From Juglans regia (taxonomy: Eukaryota; Streptophyta; Magnoliopsida; Fagales; Juglandaceae): a stretch of 64,000 nt of DNA. The notes below the pieces were generated by a model, which saw nothing but the letters and a program-made list of their open reading frames with translations, was not told the origin of the DNA and searched no databases. Made by a program: the position numbers and the translations under genes. The stretch lies in assembly GCF_001411555.2 (NCBI RefSeq), contig NC_049905.1, positions 15,004,586-15,068,585 of the forward strand, in the 5' to 3' direction. This document shows, in pieces, positions 12,320 through 23,009 of this stretch (the stretch's first letter is position 1; every line of letters begins with the position of its first letter).

Positions 12320-12331
12320 GCTCTGATACCA
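12320..12331 (-). other. Primer binding site (initiator tRNA-Met)
   Basis: The plus strand reads GCTCTGATACCA, so the minus strand gives TGGTATCAGAGC, the complement of the 3' end of plant initiator tRNA-Met. It lies three bases inside the LTR end at 12335, the normal place for minus-strand DNA priming. Confidence 0.85.
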
Positions 12332-12334
12332 AAA

Positions 12335-13167
12335 TGATATGAACTCCACCAACAATTGTGATGAAACCCGATAACAATGATGACTTGGAACCCCAAGATC
12401 GTATTGACAAGATTTGTTGAGCCTTGACCAGTCACCGAACTAGATGAAAAACCAAGACTACGAAGGATTGAAAACGCCACACCAAGAAATCAGAATCAAG
12501 GTGATAAGTTTGGAGCTTGAACGCCACAAGATTAACTTGATAAGTTCAAAGAGTTCTTTGAAGAACCAAGAGGAACACAAGACCTCACAAAGACAAATAA
12601 GCTTCTGAAATTTCAAATCTGATATTAAAACTCGAAATAACCCCTTTATATACTTGGAACAACCCTCCAAGAATAGGAAAAGTCATAACTACAGCTTTAA
12701 AAGCAACACAAATATTAACATAACAAGTCCCACGAATTTTAGGCCTCTTGGACTTCTAGAGGCAGCCAGTAATGACAAAATGACTAAATTCAATGTATTT
12801 CACGTACCCAGGCAAGACCAAGTTCATTCACCTATTTAATATTCTTGAAACTTAACAAATTCACGTCCTTTAATGGTCAGACCATTCATCATATTTCTAT
12901 GTGCTAATTAGCCATCATATTTCTATGTGCTAATTAGCCTCTTCAATTGCCTTGATGACATGGACTAAGTCTTGAATATTATTTGAGCCCATCTTGGTCT
13001 TTTTAGAATCAGCCCAATTCTCTTGGATTAGCCCATTTAGTGCTTCCTTGAATCGTTTGGCTCTAAGTCTTGTAATTGGGCCACTAGGAAGTGACAAAGG
13101 GTCTTTTGCAAATTCAGCTCCATTCCCACTTGTATGATCAGCATGTCCAGCTCCTTGGTTTGCATCA
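12335..13167 (-). repeat. 5' LTR of CRM-like element, 833 bp
   Basis: The plus-strand copy starts TGATATGAACTCC next to the PBS and ends TTTGCATCA. On the minus strand the beginning of the LTR encodes the tail of a pol protein, with the motif GPITRLRAKRFKEAL followed by HVIKAIEEAN and a stop. This matches CRM-type elements, in which pol ends inside the LTR. The same tail (GPITRSRAKKIKKAM) occurs in both LTRs of the element at 21837-26807. The matching 3' LTR is absent. Confidence 0.75.
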
Positions 13168-16100
13168 AACTTGGAATCTTATTCAATAGACTTAATCATT
13201 AAAGTGACCATATGGGTGCTACACAGGTCCTCTTGAGCCGTGTGTCCCTGCCGATTACCGCATCACATCACAGGTTTCTATACCAGCTGTGAGTGCGTTA
13301 ATACGTACTCCACAGTTGTTGTGGCCCCACGTATTTTACGTGTCACAATTGCTATGTCTCACGTAATGTATGCTCCACAGTTGTTGTGGCCCCCCATATT
13401 TCATGCTCCACAGTTGTTGTGGCCCCATGACTTATTTGTTTGTGCCACACTTGTTGTGGACACACGTAACATAATGTGTGGCACCATCGACGTTAGTGCC
13501 TGGCGTGCTCCGGTGACCAGCTAATTAGGCCCCATTCGCAACCTGTTGACTGTATTTGTCAACCCAGGGAATTTCACACCTATTTAGACACTCCAGCGTG
13601 AACAAAGGAGTTCCACTAGGATATTACCCCATCTTAGCGCTTAGGGTTGTGATTGACATGAATAACTTAACTGGCATACATGATATTTCGTAACATGATG
13701 TAACATGAACGTGACATAAAAGACAAAAGTCCTGACGTAGCATAACGTGATATGAACATAAGATGACAGACATGACATACTTCAAGACATAAATGTAACA
13801 GAGTACATTTTATAACATGGCATACATGTAACATGCAACATTTCGTAACATAACGTACCATATAACAGACAACATTTCTTAACATGGTGTAACATGTGAC
13901 AGTGAATATTACCTGACATGAAATACATGTAACATATGACATACTTAACTTAACATGACATACTTGCAATGTATAGGAATACGTGACAAAATATCTTTTG
14001 TAATAGATGAATAATTCATGACAGAATAAATTATGTGTAACAGATAAATATGTAATGACTCGGCATGACACATATGATAACATGCATACATACAATTTAG
14101 TTCCCTTACTTATCACTCATACAGATTAAACTGATAGTAAGTTAAAAGCTAACTTACCTCGATCGTCGCGTTCTACTAGAATAAAGCGCGAAACACGAGG
14201 AACTGTAAAAAGGTATTCTACAAGTTAGAAATTAATTACTAACAATTAGGAATGTGAAAAGAGGCAACTTAGAGTAAAATTACCATTTTACCCTCTACAT
14301 GTGGGCAAATGACCATTTTACCCCTAACTTAAGGATTTGATATCCTAATTCTAAAAATTACCAAAATTTACATTCCTCATGTAAATTTTGTCCCAAACTC
14401 AAATATCAACTCAGACAAATTTAAAACCAATCGCAACTATGAAAACTTACTATGGCCGAAACCTACATAGACCATTTCTCTTGATTTTCGTTGCAATTTC
14501 TTCCACATTCAAAACCCATGATTAAACCAAAATTTTGTAACAAGGATCTTCCTATCCTAAGTTTAAAAAATACACTTAAAATATCCATTAAGAAAAGCTA
14601 ATTATCAACACCAAACATTTTGTAAGAAGACCCAAACTTTTTAACAAAAGGTAAACCTTAAATCACAAGTTTTGACCTTAATAAAAACATCTCCAAGAAT
14701 TCCAAAAAAATCAAATCTTACTTCTAACATATTCATAACATCATCCTAAGATCAAACATGCTTTAAATCATCAAACAAAACTCACCAAAAATCACAAAAC
14801 AACACTTGGAGTTTTTGGTTTTAAACTTAGTCCAAAACAGAAACTGATTTTCCCAACTAACTATGATCAATCTCTTGATCCATGGCTTAAAGGCATGTGA
14901 TCTTCAAAATAACACATCACATGGTTTAAAAAATGTGTCCTAAAGAAGTTCCAACCATCAAACTTAAAATCACATGGCTAAGATTTAATAAAACATGGAT
15001 CTAATTCAAAAACATCAAAGTTTAGGCCTAACCGAAATCCTCTTGCATAGAAAATCATATCTTTGAAACTAATACTAAATATCTTCGAAATAACATCCTA
15101 ACATGTATATAAGAGGCTTAGGATCATCATATAAAAATGTCAAAGCCTTTGGAATAAGATTAAATCACGAAATATTCAAACTTTCACAAAACAGAAACTG
15201 TTTTTCCACTTCCAGTTTTCAAGTTTTTAACTCTAAGAAAATCTATCATCAAAAGCTTTATTCAAGCAACAAAACCTCAATGAACATTCATAAAAACATG
15301 TTAACAACACTCCATAAAATTTTCGGACCAAGATATGTCCATTAGCTTGGTCAAAACTTCCGAAACATGACATACTCTCCAGTTTCACGCCCAGAATGAC
15401 CTTTCCACGGTTAAAAATACTTTTGACCGACCAAATGTGCATGGAATGAGACTAATAAGATATCCACCGAAACTAGACTCAAAGAAGAACAACGTATGTG
15501 AAGGAATCAGCATGCAAAAATACTTACAAGGGGTCGTAAATGGCCACGAAAAATGTCCCAAAAATCTGCCCGAGAGAGCTCTTTTGGGTTTCTCTCTAAG
15601 AACAGGGGAAAAAAAGTGATAAAATGGAATGAAAAGTGCCTTACATGACTATAGACTCCTGGAGGGGGAAGTTGTGGGCTGGAATGACCCTTGATTGGAG
15701 GTGGCTATGTGACATAAAGTGGAGAATAGAGAGGGGCAGAGACTGCCTGCAGCTGCTGTGAAAGATGGAGGTTGATGGAGTGGATTTCTCCTTCACATCA
15801 AGGCACTATTGGGTGCAGCCAATGGCAGTGGATGGTCTGCCATGTGGGGGAGGAAACTTCTCCAAGAAGCTTTGCCAAGGTGGCCAATTTCGTGGGCCTT
15901 GGTGGGCCCCACCAAGTGGGCTTCAATTTGGGGTTTAAAGGGGGTTTGGTTAGGGTTTGAGATGCTGTCAAGCCCAAAATCAATTTTTCTTACCCCAATC
16001 AAATTCCCAATGTTTAAAAGGTTGAATAATGATGTTATAACAAGGATTTGATTAATTAATAGCATGTGGAAGTGATTTAATCAAGTGATTAAAAACAATG

Positions 16101-16887
16101 TTAAAAATCGGATTAAAATGGGTTTGGAGGCCAACTTTAGGGTTTGGGAAAACCATTTAGGGTTTTGGTTTCAACCAAGCTTTTGGGATTTCAATTGGAT
16201 TCCAACCATTTAGGGTATTGCTTGGGTTGAAACCCTCTTTAGTCTGGCACAATTTGGTTGAACAGATGAAACACAGCTTTGCTTAGGTGGCATGATCTCA
16301 TACCTTGATTCCTTCACAAATCTATCTAATGGTTCTTCTTTGTGCCAAGTGTCTAATACCATTCACTAAGTGTGGCTAAGATCTTGCCAAGTGTCCAAAT
16401 AAAACTTCTCTAACCTAATTTGGACATTCCACACTGTGATTTTGAAAACACTGCAATGGGTGCGCTTATCGAAGTTACTATTCACTTCAAAAAAATACAT
16501 AATGAACTTAGTACTAAAAAATTCTGAATATTCATATTAACCTATAGTGAAAATCGTTTAACGAAATTCAACCCCGAAGTACCCCTAAAAATAATTTCAC
16601 AATTTTCAACAGACGTTTCGTCCGGAATTATGAAAATAAGCTATTGCGCTATAAAATCCTAAATAATCAACTGAGTCTAATGGCGTAGACCATAATGCAT
16701 TCTGACACTTCTAACCACCTTAAATAAATAAAACTCATATTTCTAGCACCATAGTGAGTGATAACACTGACTATGTTGATAGACTAAAACCTATGCGATT
16801 GGTCAATTCGTAAAAACTTATGGAGTTTTTACGAGATTCCTAAAGTCAATAGAAATTCTACCAATGAATTTCTAGCGGGCTGTTACA
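13168..16887 (-). repeat. Right (5') LTR of Tekay-like element, truncated
   Basis: This copy matches the left LTR from about 4188 to 7883 and ends GCTGTTACA at 16887. Its inner ~840 bp are missing, replaced by the CRM-like LTR. Small indels distinguish it from the left copy. For example, a duplicated CCAAAC-containing segment near 14611-14645 is absent at the matching place near 5635. Similarity is otherwise high throughout. Confidence 0.88.
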
Positions 16888-17078
16888 GCTGGTGTGGTGC
16901 AACTTAGGTCTTTCTTATTGGTGAACCCTCGTGCTGATCTCAGGAAACTAGTTTTGAGGCGTTCAAGCCTGACCCTGTTTCCCGCTAGTTCATCGACGCA
17001 TTAGGGCATGACACCATGCCCGATGCCTTATTTGCTGCAACGTCTATGGCTACAGACGCTACTGCTCCTCCCTCTTAG
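16888..17078 (+). pseudogene. Tat extra (antisense) ORF, 3' end
   Basis: After the second GCTGG duplication the coding sequence interrupted at 3344 resumes. The codons across the target site encode G-A-G-V-V-Q-L once the insertion is disregarded. A frameshift follows. The closing frame contains FIDALGHDTMPDALFAATSM and ends at a TAG at 17076-17078. The continuity of sense on both sides is the main evidence that this is the same ORF. Confidence 0.6.
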
Positions 17079-17269
17079 GATCTTCTTGTATCATGTATAC
17101 TTTTTTTTGCTGAACAATGTATGGATGTTTCTATAGACTTTTTTTTGTGATCCGTTGTTTTAGTTTGATGCTTTTGCTTTTGTTTGGCTATTTGTTACTT
17201 GTCTTGAGCTTGTTGACCAATGTGCGCTTCATGCCTTTATTGATCCAATAAGGTTGGCCACGCTGCTAA
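17079..17269 (+). other. 3' untranslated-like stretch after antisense ORF
   Basis: This T-rich stretch lies between the stop codon and the minisatellite. It contains several T runs (17101-17108, 17140-17146) and no ORF or RNA gene that I recognise. Confidence 0.4.
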
Positions 17270-18045
17270 CTTCTGACCTCCGTGCCCTTTAATTCACCAC
17301 AAGTCTTTGGGCTCGTCATTGATATTTGGATGGTTGTATGACCTTCATGCCCTTTAGTTCACCACGAGCGTTTGTTGTCGCATTTGGTGTTTGGAGGGTC
17401 GTGGGGTCATCTGACCTCCAAGCCCATTGGTTCACTGTGAGCGTTTGCTATCGCATTTGGTGTTTGAAGCGCAGGGTCTTTTAAGCTCCATGCCCTTTGA
17501 TTCACCGTGAGTCTTTGGACTCACATTGGTGTTTGGAGGGTTGCAGGGTCATTTGACCTCTGTGCCCTTTGGTTCACTCTTTGGACTCGTCATTGGTGTT
17601 TGAGGGGTTGTATGACCTCACACCCTTTGACTCACCGTGAGCGTTTGCACTCACATTTGGTGTTTGGAGGGTCGCAAAGTCGTCTGACCTCCGTGCCCTT
17701 TGAGATTCACCATGAGTCTTTGGACTCATCATTGGTGTTTGGAGGGTTGCAAGGCTGTCTGATCTCCACGCCCTTTGGTTTACCACGAGTTTTTGGACTT
17801 GTCATTGGTGTTTGGAGGGTTGCAGGTACGGTAAGTTTTTGGACTTGTCATTGCTGTTTAGAGGCTTTTGGGGTCGTCTGACCTCCACTCCCTTTGGTTC
17901 ATCGCGAGTCATTGGACTCGTTATTGGTGTTTGGAGGGTCGTGGGATCGTCTGACCTCTGCGCCCTTTACTTCACTGTGAGTCTTTGGACTCGTCATTGG
18001 TGTTTGGGTGGTCGTGAGGTCGTGTGACCTCTGTGCCCTTTGCTG
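17270..18045. repeat. Minisatellite, ~70-bp unit, about 11 copies
   Basis: The unit reads roughly CTGACCTCCGTGCCCTTTGG, then TTCACCGTGAGTCTTTGGAC, then TCGTCATTGGTGTTTGGAGG, then GTCGNGGGGTCG. Starts of the CTGACCTC-like box lie near 17273, 17340, 17409, 17481, 17554, 17612, 17685, 17760, 17879, 17950 and 18023. Spacings are mostly 67-75 bases, with one short (58) and one long, imperfect interval (119). Open frames on both strands (for example 17507-17881) are products of the repeat. The array sits between the minus-strand Tat pol and the antisense ORF, in the 3' untranslated region of the Tat element. Confidence 0.85.
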
Positions 18046-18059
18046 CTTCCGAACACACT

Positions 18060-19203
18060 TGGAAGGAGGGGAATAATCGCCTTTTTTCATTATTCTTCAC
18101 TGGCAAAAATACATAATCAAGGGTAAAACTTCTTTAGATGCTCCTCATTCTAGGGATGCAACAGTTCCTTCCCTTGCTCATCTTTCGCCCTTCCTAACGG
18201 GGGCCAAACTTTCCCTCATCTTTCCTCATGACCCCAGTTTCTTACAGTACTAGGTCGCCTATTTTGAAGGTGCTGGGCCTAACCCTTTTATTGAAATAAC
18301 GTTCCATCTTTCTTTTGTTCAGGATTGCCTGGACCTCTACTTCTTCCCTTTCTTCGTCCAAGAGATCAAGGTGCTCTTATAGTGCCTTGTCGTTTTGTGG
18401 GAGGTTGAAGTGGGGAGTGCGATAGGTGCAGAGCGAACAGGGTTTCTCCAGTTGTGGTCTTCACTGTAGTTCTGTATGCCCATAGTACCCCGAGAAGCTC
18501 TTCCACCCATTATCCTTTTTTGTTTATTAGCTTCTTCTTTAATATCCCTAGTAGGGCATTGTTCATAGCCTTTGCCTGTCCATTAGCTTGAGGGTGTCTC
18601 AGAGATGAGTACTTGACCTGAATCCTCTGCTCTGCACACCACTCCCAATGTGTCACCGATGCAAACACCTGGCACTTATGGGCATTAGGTGGACCTTTCT
18701 AGCTAAAGCTTTTTCTCTGGAGTGATTCCCGCACACCCCTTTATGTATCTCCACTAGGACATATTGGGCTTCCTGGGGGGAGAAGCATGTTAATAGTGGG
18801 GTGGCAAAGCCCTGCCTGTAGAGTACATTGTCCACCTTAGTGAACTGTGCCGCCCTCCTTTTAACTTTCCTTGCCATTTGTTTGTCGATTGGGAGTTCAC
18901 CTGTATCTTGGTACTCTCTATCTCCCTGGCCCAATCGGGTTCTCTGAGTTCCACTCCATTAACTACTCCTGTTTTTGTCGAAAACTTCATCTTGAGGCGG
19001 TGGGTGGACATAATAACCTTGAGGCTATTTATGGTTGGGCGCCCTTATATGGTATTGTAGGATGATGGGGCCTTGATTATCAAGAAATCAGTCATTGTGG
19101 TGGCTATGCATGCCCCTTTTCCCATCGTGACAAGCAGGGTTATGGTGCCCACTAGCTAGATTGTATCATTAGAGAATCCTGTTAGAGGGGTTGGTGAGGG
19201 TTG
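18060..19203 (-). pseudogene. Tat pol remnant: protease C-terminal half plus integrase pieces
   Basis: On the minus strand 19203-18960 encodes the second half of a Tat retropepsin, with PSPTPLTGFSNDTI, VTMGKGACIATTMTDFLIIK, GRPTINSLKVI and STHRLKMKFSTKTGV. Immediately downstream, in another frame, comes the integrase N-terminal zinc domain (ARKVKRRAAQF..VDNVLYRQGF, EIHKGVCGNHS). After KCQVFASV the sequence jumps to SSLRHPQANGQAKAMN and the GVLWAYRTT..TTGETPFAL segment. The entire RT-RNase H region and the first two catalytic aspartates of integrase are missing. Stops and frameshifts are present. The missing parts are not elsewhere in the window, so these are internal deletions and not later insertions. 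Confidence 0.7.
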
Positions 19204-19207
19204 CAAC

Positions 19208-21624
19208 TGTGATAACTCGGACTTAGCTAGACTTTTACGTTGCCTAAGTTCTTGTTTTATTAAGGGCCATGATTTAGGCATAGAATGACTAAGACATTGG
19301 GCCTCAGGATTAGGTAACCAAAGCCCAAGAGAAGAGCCATCTAAGCCTTTGGATTTCGGCCAATTAGGTGGGCTTAAGCCCAAAAAGCCCCAAAGGACCA
19401 TAGGTCACGCCCCACACCATGTGGCTTGTGCCACTTGTCGCGCATGCGTAGTCCATGAATCTGGACTGATAGTGGGCTAAGGTAGAGAGAGAATAGGGTT
19501 TTAGGAAGGCCAAGGGAGGCTTGCACAGCTACCCTAGTTACAACCATTGGACTTGCCACATGTTATCCACGCATGAAGGATTCTAGAAGTTAATCATGAG
19601 ATTCACCTAGGGGAGGCCAATGGCTGCTTGGCCAACACGCCCCACACTCACTAAGGAACCCACCTTATGCCACTTGTCATTTTCAAGAATCCCAAGAGAT
19701 CTACATGGGGAAGACACCAAGATGCATTTGGATTTCTAAGCCACACACCCACCCAAGGGCATTTTCAGATCCTCATGCCATTTGTCACTCACTTGTTGGT
19801 GGAAGAAAGGTTCTAGAAGACTTGCCTTAGGGAAATGGAAAAGGGCACCACACGAAATTACCCTCCTAACCCTAGGATTTCGGCCACCACACTCATACAA
19901 CCATCCCTCACTTGCCACATGTCATATTTAGAGATTCTAGACGACTTTGGAGATTGGGAGAAGCCACCTAGGGAACATGCACGGGGAAAAGGAAGAGACA
20001 CACATGGGAAAAAAGAAGGGACACACATGGGGAAGAGGAAGGATCCATAGTCCATTGTAGTTATGTTTTCATGCTAATGAACCAACCATATAAGTTTCGG
20101 TTGTAGCATGTTTGTGTGTGTTGGATTAAGTGTTTCGATGTTGAACTATGCCATGCTCATATGTTACCATGCCATGATTCGAATGTGTTACACTTTATTA
20201 TTGCATGCACGACATTTCATATGTCACGTGTTAAGTGTAAGAAAGAGCACGTTTTAAGTCTCATGTTACATGCATTTGGGTAAATGATTTCTTCAAAAGT
20301 GTCTGTAAATGTTTTATCACGACCCCAAATGCTAGGACGAGAGAATGTCCTGGTGGAACTCCTCTGTCCACTCTTGAGTGCTTAAGAATAGAGTGGTAAC
20401 CCTTGGGTCAACAAAAAACCGTTGGCGTACCTCATATGGATTTTTATGGAAAGGATGTCGGAGCGAGGTAGCACCTAATGGTAGTGAGTGCCATGACTAA
20501 GGCAAATAACTCGACAAAGTACTGTTTTATTATAATGATTATGAATAAGACGTATTCACCACGATGTATAGATCATTGGTGTTGCGGTAATTAGCAGGAA
20601 CAAGCGGTGCTTGGGGGAGTTGTGTTGTATCCAACATGTGTTATAAGAACAAGGCAACGAGCTCACATGATATGAGCTCACATGATATGAATCACATGAT
20701 ACGAGCTCACATGATATGAATCACGTGATATGATACGATTTCATATGAATGTCAAAGATGTTTTTCAAAAAGTCTAAAGATTTCTATTACATGTCTTTCG
20801 AAAAAGGTCAAGTACATATGCCAGGTTTCGGTCACGTCATATGTCAAGTATATGTTCATGCATGCATTCCACGATTGGCAATGTGTATGTTGTATATTTA
20901 TTTGCTAAGGTTTCTCGAAATCTCATTGTGGTAGTTTTCACTACCATTTCTCATCTAAAATGATATAAGTTGTGACAGGTTTAGAAGATCACTCCCATGG
21001 TGAAATGCAAGAGGACAGTACCCCAACCATCGAAGAGGTATTGAAGAACAATGAGAGCTCGACAAACCCTCCTTGTTGGATAGGATAGAGAACGCCGACC
21101 GACTTATTTTTGAGGCATTGCAGCTCATTGACAAGCTGAAGAGATTAAGAAATCGGGATAAGGATCAATCTATTTTTGGAGAAAAGAAAGAAGGTCAACT
21201 AGTCAGAGAAAAAAAAAAAAAAAAGAGGGACTGTTTTCTTGTGCCAGGAAACATGTTTTGGATGTCTAATGATTTAAGGCCTTTTTGTGATTGGTCATTT
21301 TTGTTTTGGGAAAAAGTTTTCAGTACTAATGTTTTGGGAGACAATGAACATATCTTTTATTTGGTACTTTTGAAAAGTATGTTATGTTAAAGGCAATGTT
21401 TTGGTTATGTTTAGTCTTACGGTACCATGTGCCAAGGATATTGCTTTAGACATTGCCTAGTCTTATATGAACTTTACATTTTCTGCTACATTATTTATTG
21501 CATACTTCTAGTATACACAGGTGCATTGCATCTTATCTGTAATGTACGAGGGGTATGTAGCCTTGTGTTGAATGTCCTTATGTTTCAGTTATCGTCCAAT
21601 CCCAAGCAGGGGCGGGGGGTGCCA
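19208..21624 (+). mobile_element. Solo LTR (Tekay-like family) in Tat protease
   Basis: The 2417-bp insert begins TGTGATAACTCGG and ends GGGGGGTGCCA, with CAAC on both sides (19204-19207 and 21625-21628). When the insert is disregarded, the minus-strand protease frame is continuous across the junction. The reverse complement of its right end (TGGCACCCCCC..CTTGGGATTGGACG) resembles the left end of the 3345 LTR, so it belongs to a related family in the opposite orientation. The left end is shared with the fragment at 57116-58247. No coding genes are seen. The ORF at 21073-21390 looks fortuitous. Confidence 0.65.
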
Positions 21625-21831
21625 CAACAGCTTGCCAATGTCTATGCCCATTTTGCCAAAAGCCTCCCAAAATAAGATGTTTGCGAAGCTTTTGTTGTCG
21701 ACCAGAATTCGCTTGGTAGTGTAGTTGGCGATCAAGAAGGTCACCACCAATGCGCCGTTGTGCGGGTACAAGACTCTCTCCCAATCTTCTTCCCCGAAGG
21801 AGATTGTCGTTGTGCCACTGAGTTGCGAATG
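21625..21831 (-). pseudogene. Tat retropepsin N-terminal half
   Basis: The minus strand reads TTTISFGEEDWERVLYPHNG, then ALVVTFLIANYTTKRILVDN, then KSFANILFWEAFGKMGIDIG. This is the first half of a Tat-type aspartic protease. The expected active-site D-G-G-S/T is D-N-K-S here, so the domain would be inactive. The second half lies at 19203-18960 beyond the solo LTR. The upstream side is cut by the CRM-like element at 21837. Confidence 0.7.
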
Positions 21832-21836
21832 CTTGG

Positions 21837-22728
21837 TGATATGAACCCGTGGGAATGAAATCCTTTGAACCCATAATCAATTTGAAAACTCACCCAAGAA
21901 AGCCAAAATCAAGCCAATGGAAAATTTAGACCCGTTGAGGAACTTGTTTCAAGAACCTAGATTATATGAAAATCTAGACCCGTTCAAGAACCTAAATTAT
22001 AAGGAAGAACGCTACAAAGGTTGTGATTTACCTTTGATAAGTTCAAAAGTTCATTTAAGAACAAGAGAAGATAAACTTAACTCACAATGAATAAATTCAT
22101 CAAATTTCATAAAAAACTAATAAAATGAGGCTACAAAGAGTATTTAAACCAAAACCTAAATAAAACCCTAGCCAAAATAAGTCCCCATCTTCCAAAAATA
22201 CCCCTGAGTGAATAGTGCCACCGCTACAGTACTCGACTCTAGTAACTTACATATCTCAATCCCTTAAAAACCCTAGGTTAACATAAAATGCTTTTCCAAA
22301 ATACCCTTGGGTGAAATACAAGGCCTTCCCAAAAGAAACCCTAACTGCAAATTAAAACAATCCCTAGACTACCCTTAAAAACTTATCTTGAAACCGTAGT
22401 TCATAAAACATATGTGGGCCAAACATCTTCAAACCCCATTATTCTAGACTAATTTCTATAACTAATAAAATAAGCCATTTTAATAATTTAAACAAGGTCC
22501 AAACAATAACTCTAACTCATGTCTTCCATAGCTTGTATCAAGTGGATCAAAAATGGATCTTTTTCTCTGAAGACCATCTTGAGTGTTGGAGTATTGCCAG
22601 CTTCATCCCAAGTGGATTGCACAAATCCTTGCATTGCCTTCTTGATCTTCTTGGCTCTTGACCTTGTAATTGGCCCATCTGGAACTTCCAAAGGATTTCT
22701 AAGATTAGGTTCATCTTGGTGCCCATCA
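21837..22728 (-). repeat. Left (3') LTR of CRM-like element, 892 bp
   Basis: The plus-strand copy starts TGATATGAACCCGTGGG and ends GTGCCCATCA. It matches 25893-26807 with scattered substitutions and small indels. On the minus strand its first ~215 bp encode the last residues of pol (GPITRSRAKKIKKAM to HLIQAMEDMS and stop). Confidence 0.9.
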
Positions 22729-22742
22729 TTCTGCCTCTCCTC
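22729..22742 (-). other. Polypurine tract of CRM-like element
   Basis: The minus strand reads GAGGAGAGGCAGAA directly before the TGATGGGCACC start of the 3' LTR. The tract is translated within pol (about EERQN), because this pol frame continues into the LTR. Confidence 0.6.
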
Positions 22743-23009
22743 AAAACGATTCGACCTCGAATCTCCACCTACATCATATGGAGAACGATCAGAAAAATTG
22801 AAAGTAGTAAAAATATGATACTCACTGAGAAGATCCACTTTATATGCATAATCATTAATTTTCTCAAGAATTTGAAATGGTTCATCCAAGCTACTCCTGT
22901 CATCAACAAGCAAAAGCATCAAAGCTAAAGGAGTAAGTGGATCAAAACCATAAACAATTTCAAAAGGAGAATAAGAAATAGTAATATGTAAGGTTTTATT
23001 ATATGCACA

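Larger units (their letters stand above)
9930..13167 (-). mobile_element. Truncated CRM-like Ty3/gypsy element inside Tekay-like element
   Basis: Read on the minus strand this fragment contains, in order, a 5' LTR (13167-12335), a PBS (12331-12320), an open gag-protease ORF (11894-10134) and the start of the protease-RT linker. That linker includes QPLIVLMYKEALLCTNDL near 9960-10020. It then stops abruptly against the Tekay-like gag near 9930. Reverse transcriptase, integrase and the 3' LTR are gone. The right border (ending CA at 13167) lies next to AACTT, within a sequence continuous with the complete left LTR near 4188. A plausible history is insertion into the LTR followed by a deletion that removed the rest of this element and the Tekay gag N-terminus. 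The order of events is inference. Confidence 0.75.
3345..16887 (-). mobile_element. Tekay/Del-like Ty3/gypsy element with 4.5-kb LTRs
   Basis: This 13.5-kb insertion is bounded by TGTGACGCCC and GGGCTGTTACA, with an exact GCTGG duplication outside. It is read on the minus strand because the purine tract next to the left LTR (7884-7895) and the gag frame are both on the minus strand. The left copy (3' LTR) is complete at 3345-7883. The right copy (5' LTR) survives as 13168-16887 and lacks the part corresponding to the first ~840 bp of the left copy. The interior holds a broken gag with two zinc knuckles and only traces of pol. The gag N-terminus, the PBS and the end of the right LTR have been replaced by a CRM-like fragment (about 9.93-13.17 kb). 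Assignment to Tekay/Del rests on the long LTRs, gag style and terminal bases. Confidence in the boundaries is higher than in the clade. Confidence 0.85.

Noticed and set aside
17507..17881. 124-codon ORF across the minisatellite
   Set aside because: It follows the repeat period, with repeating Phe-Gly-Gly-type peptides; opposite-strand ORFs exist over the same span.
17270..18045. CRISPR-like array
   Set aside because: The units are contiguous imperfect repeats without unique spacers, in plant retrotransposon context.
20640..20740. ATGATATGA(GCT/ATC)CACATG repeats as a regulatory array
   Set aside because: A short imperfect repeat of four to five units inside a solo LTR; similar short-word arrays occur in all related LTRs.
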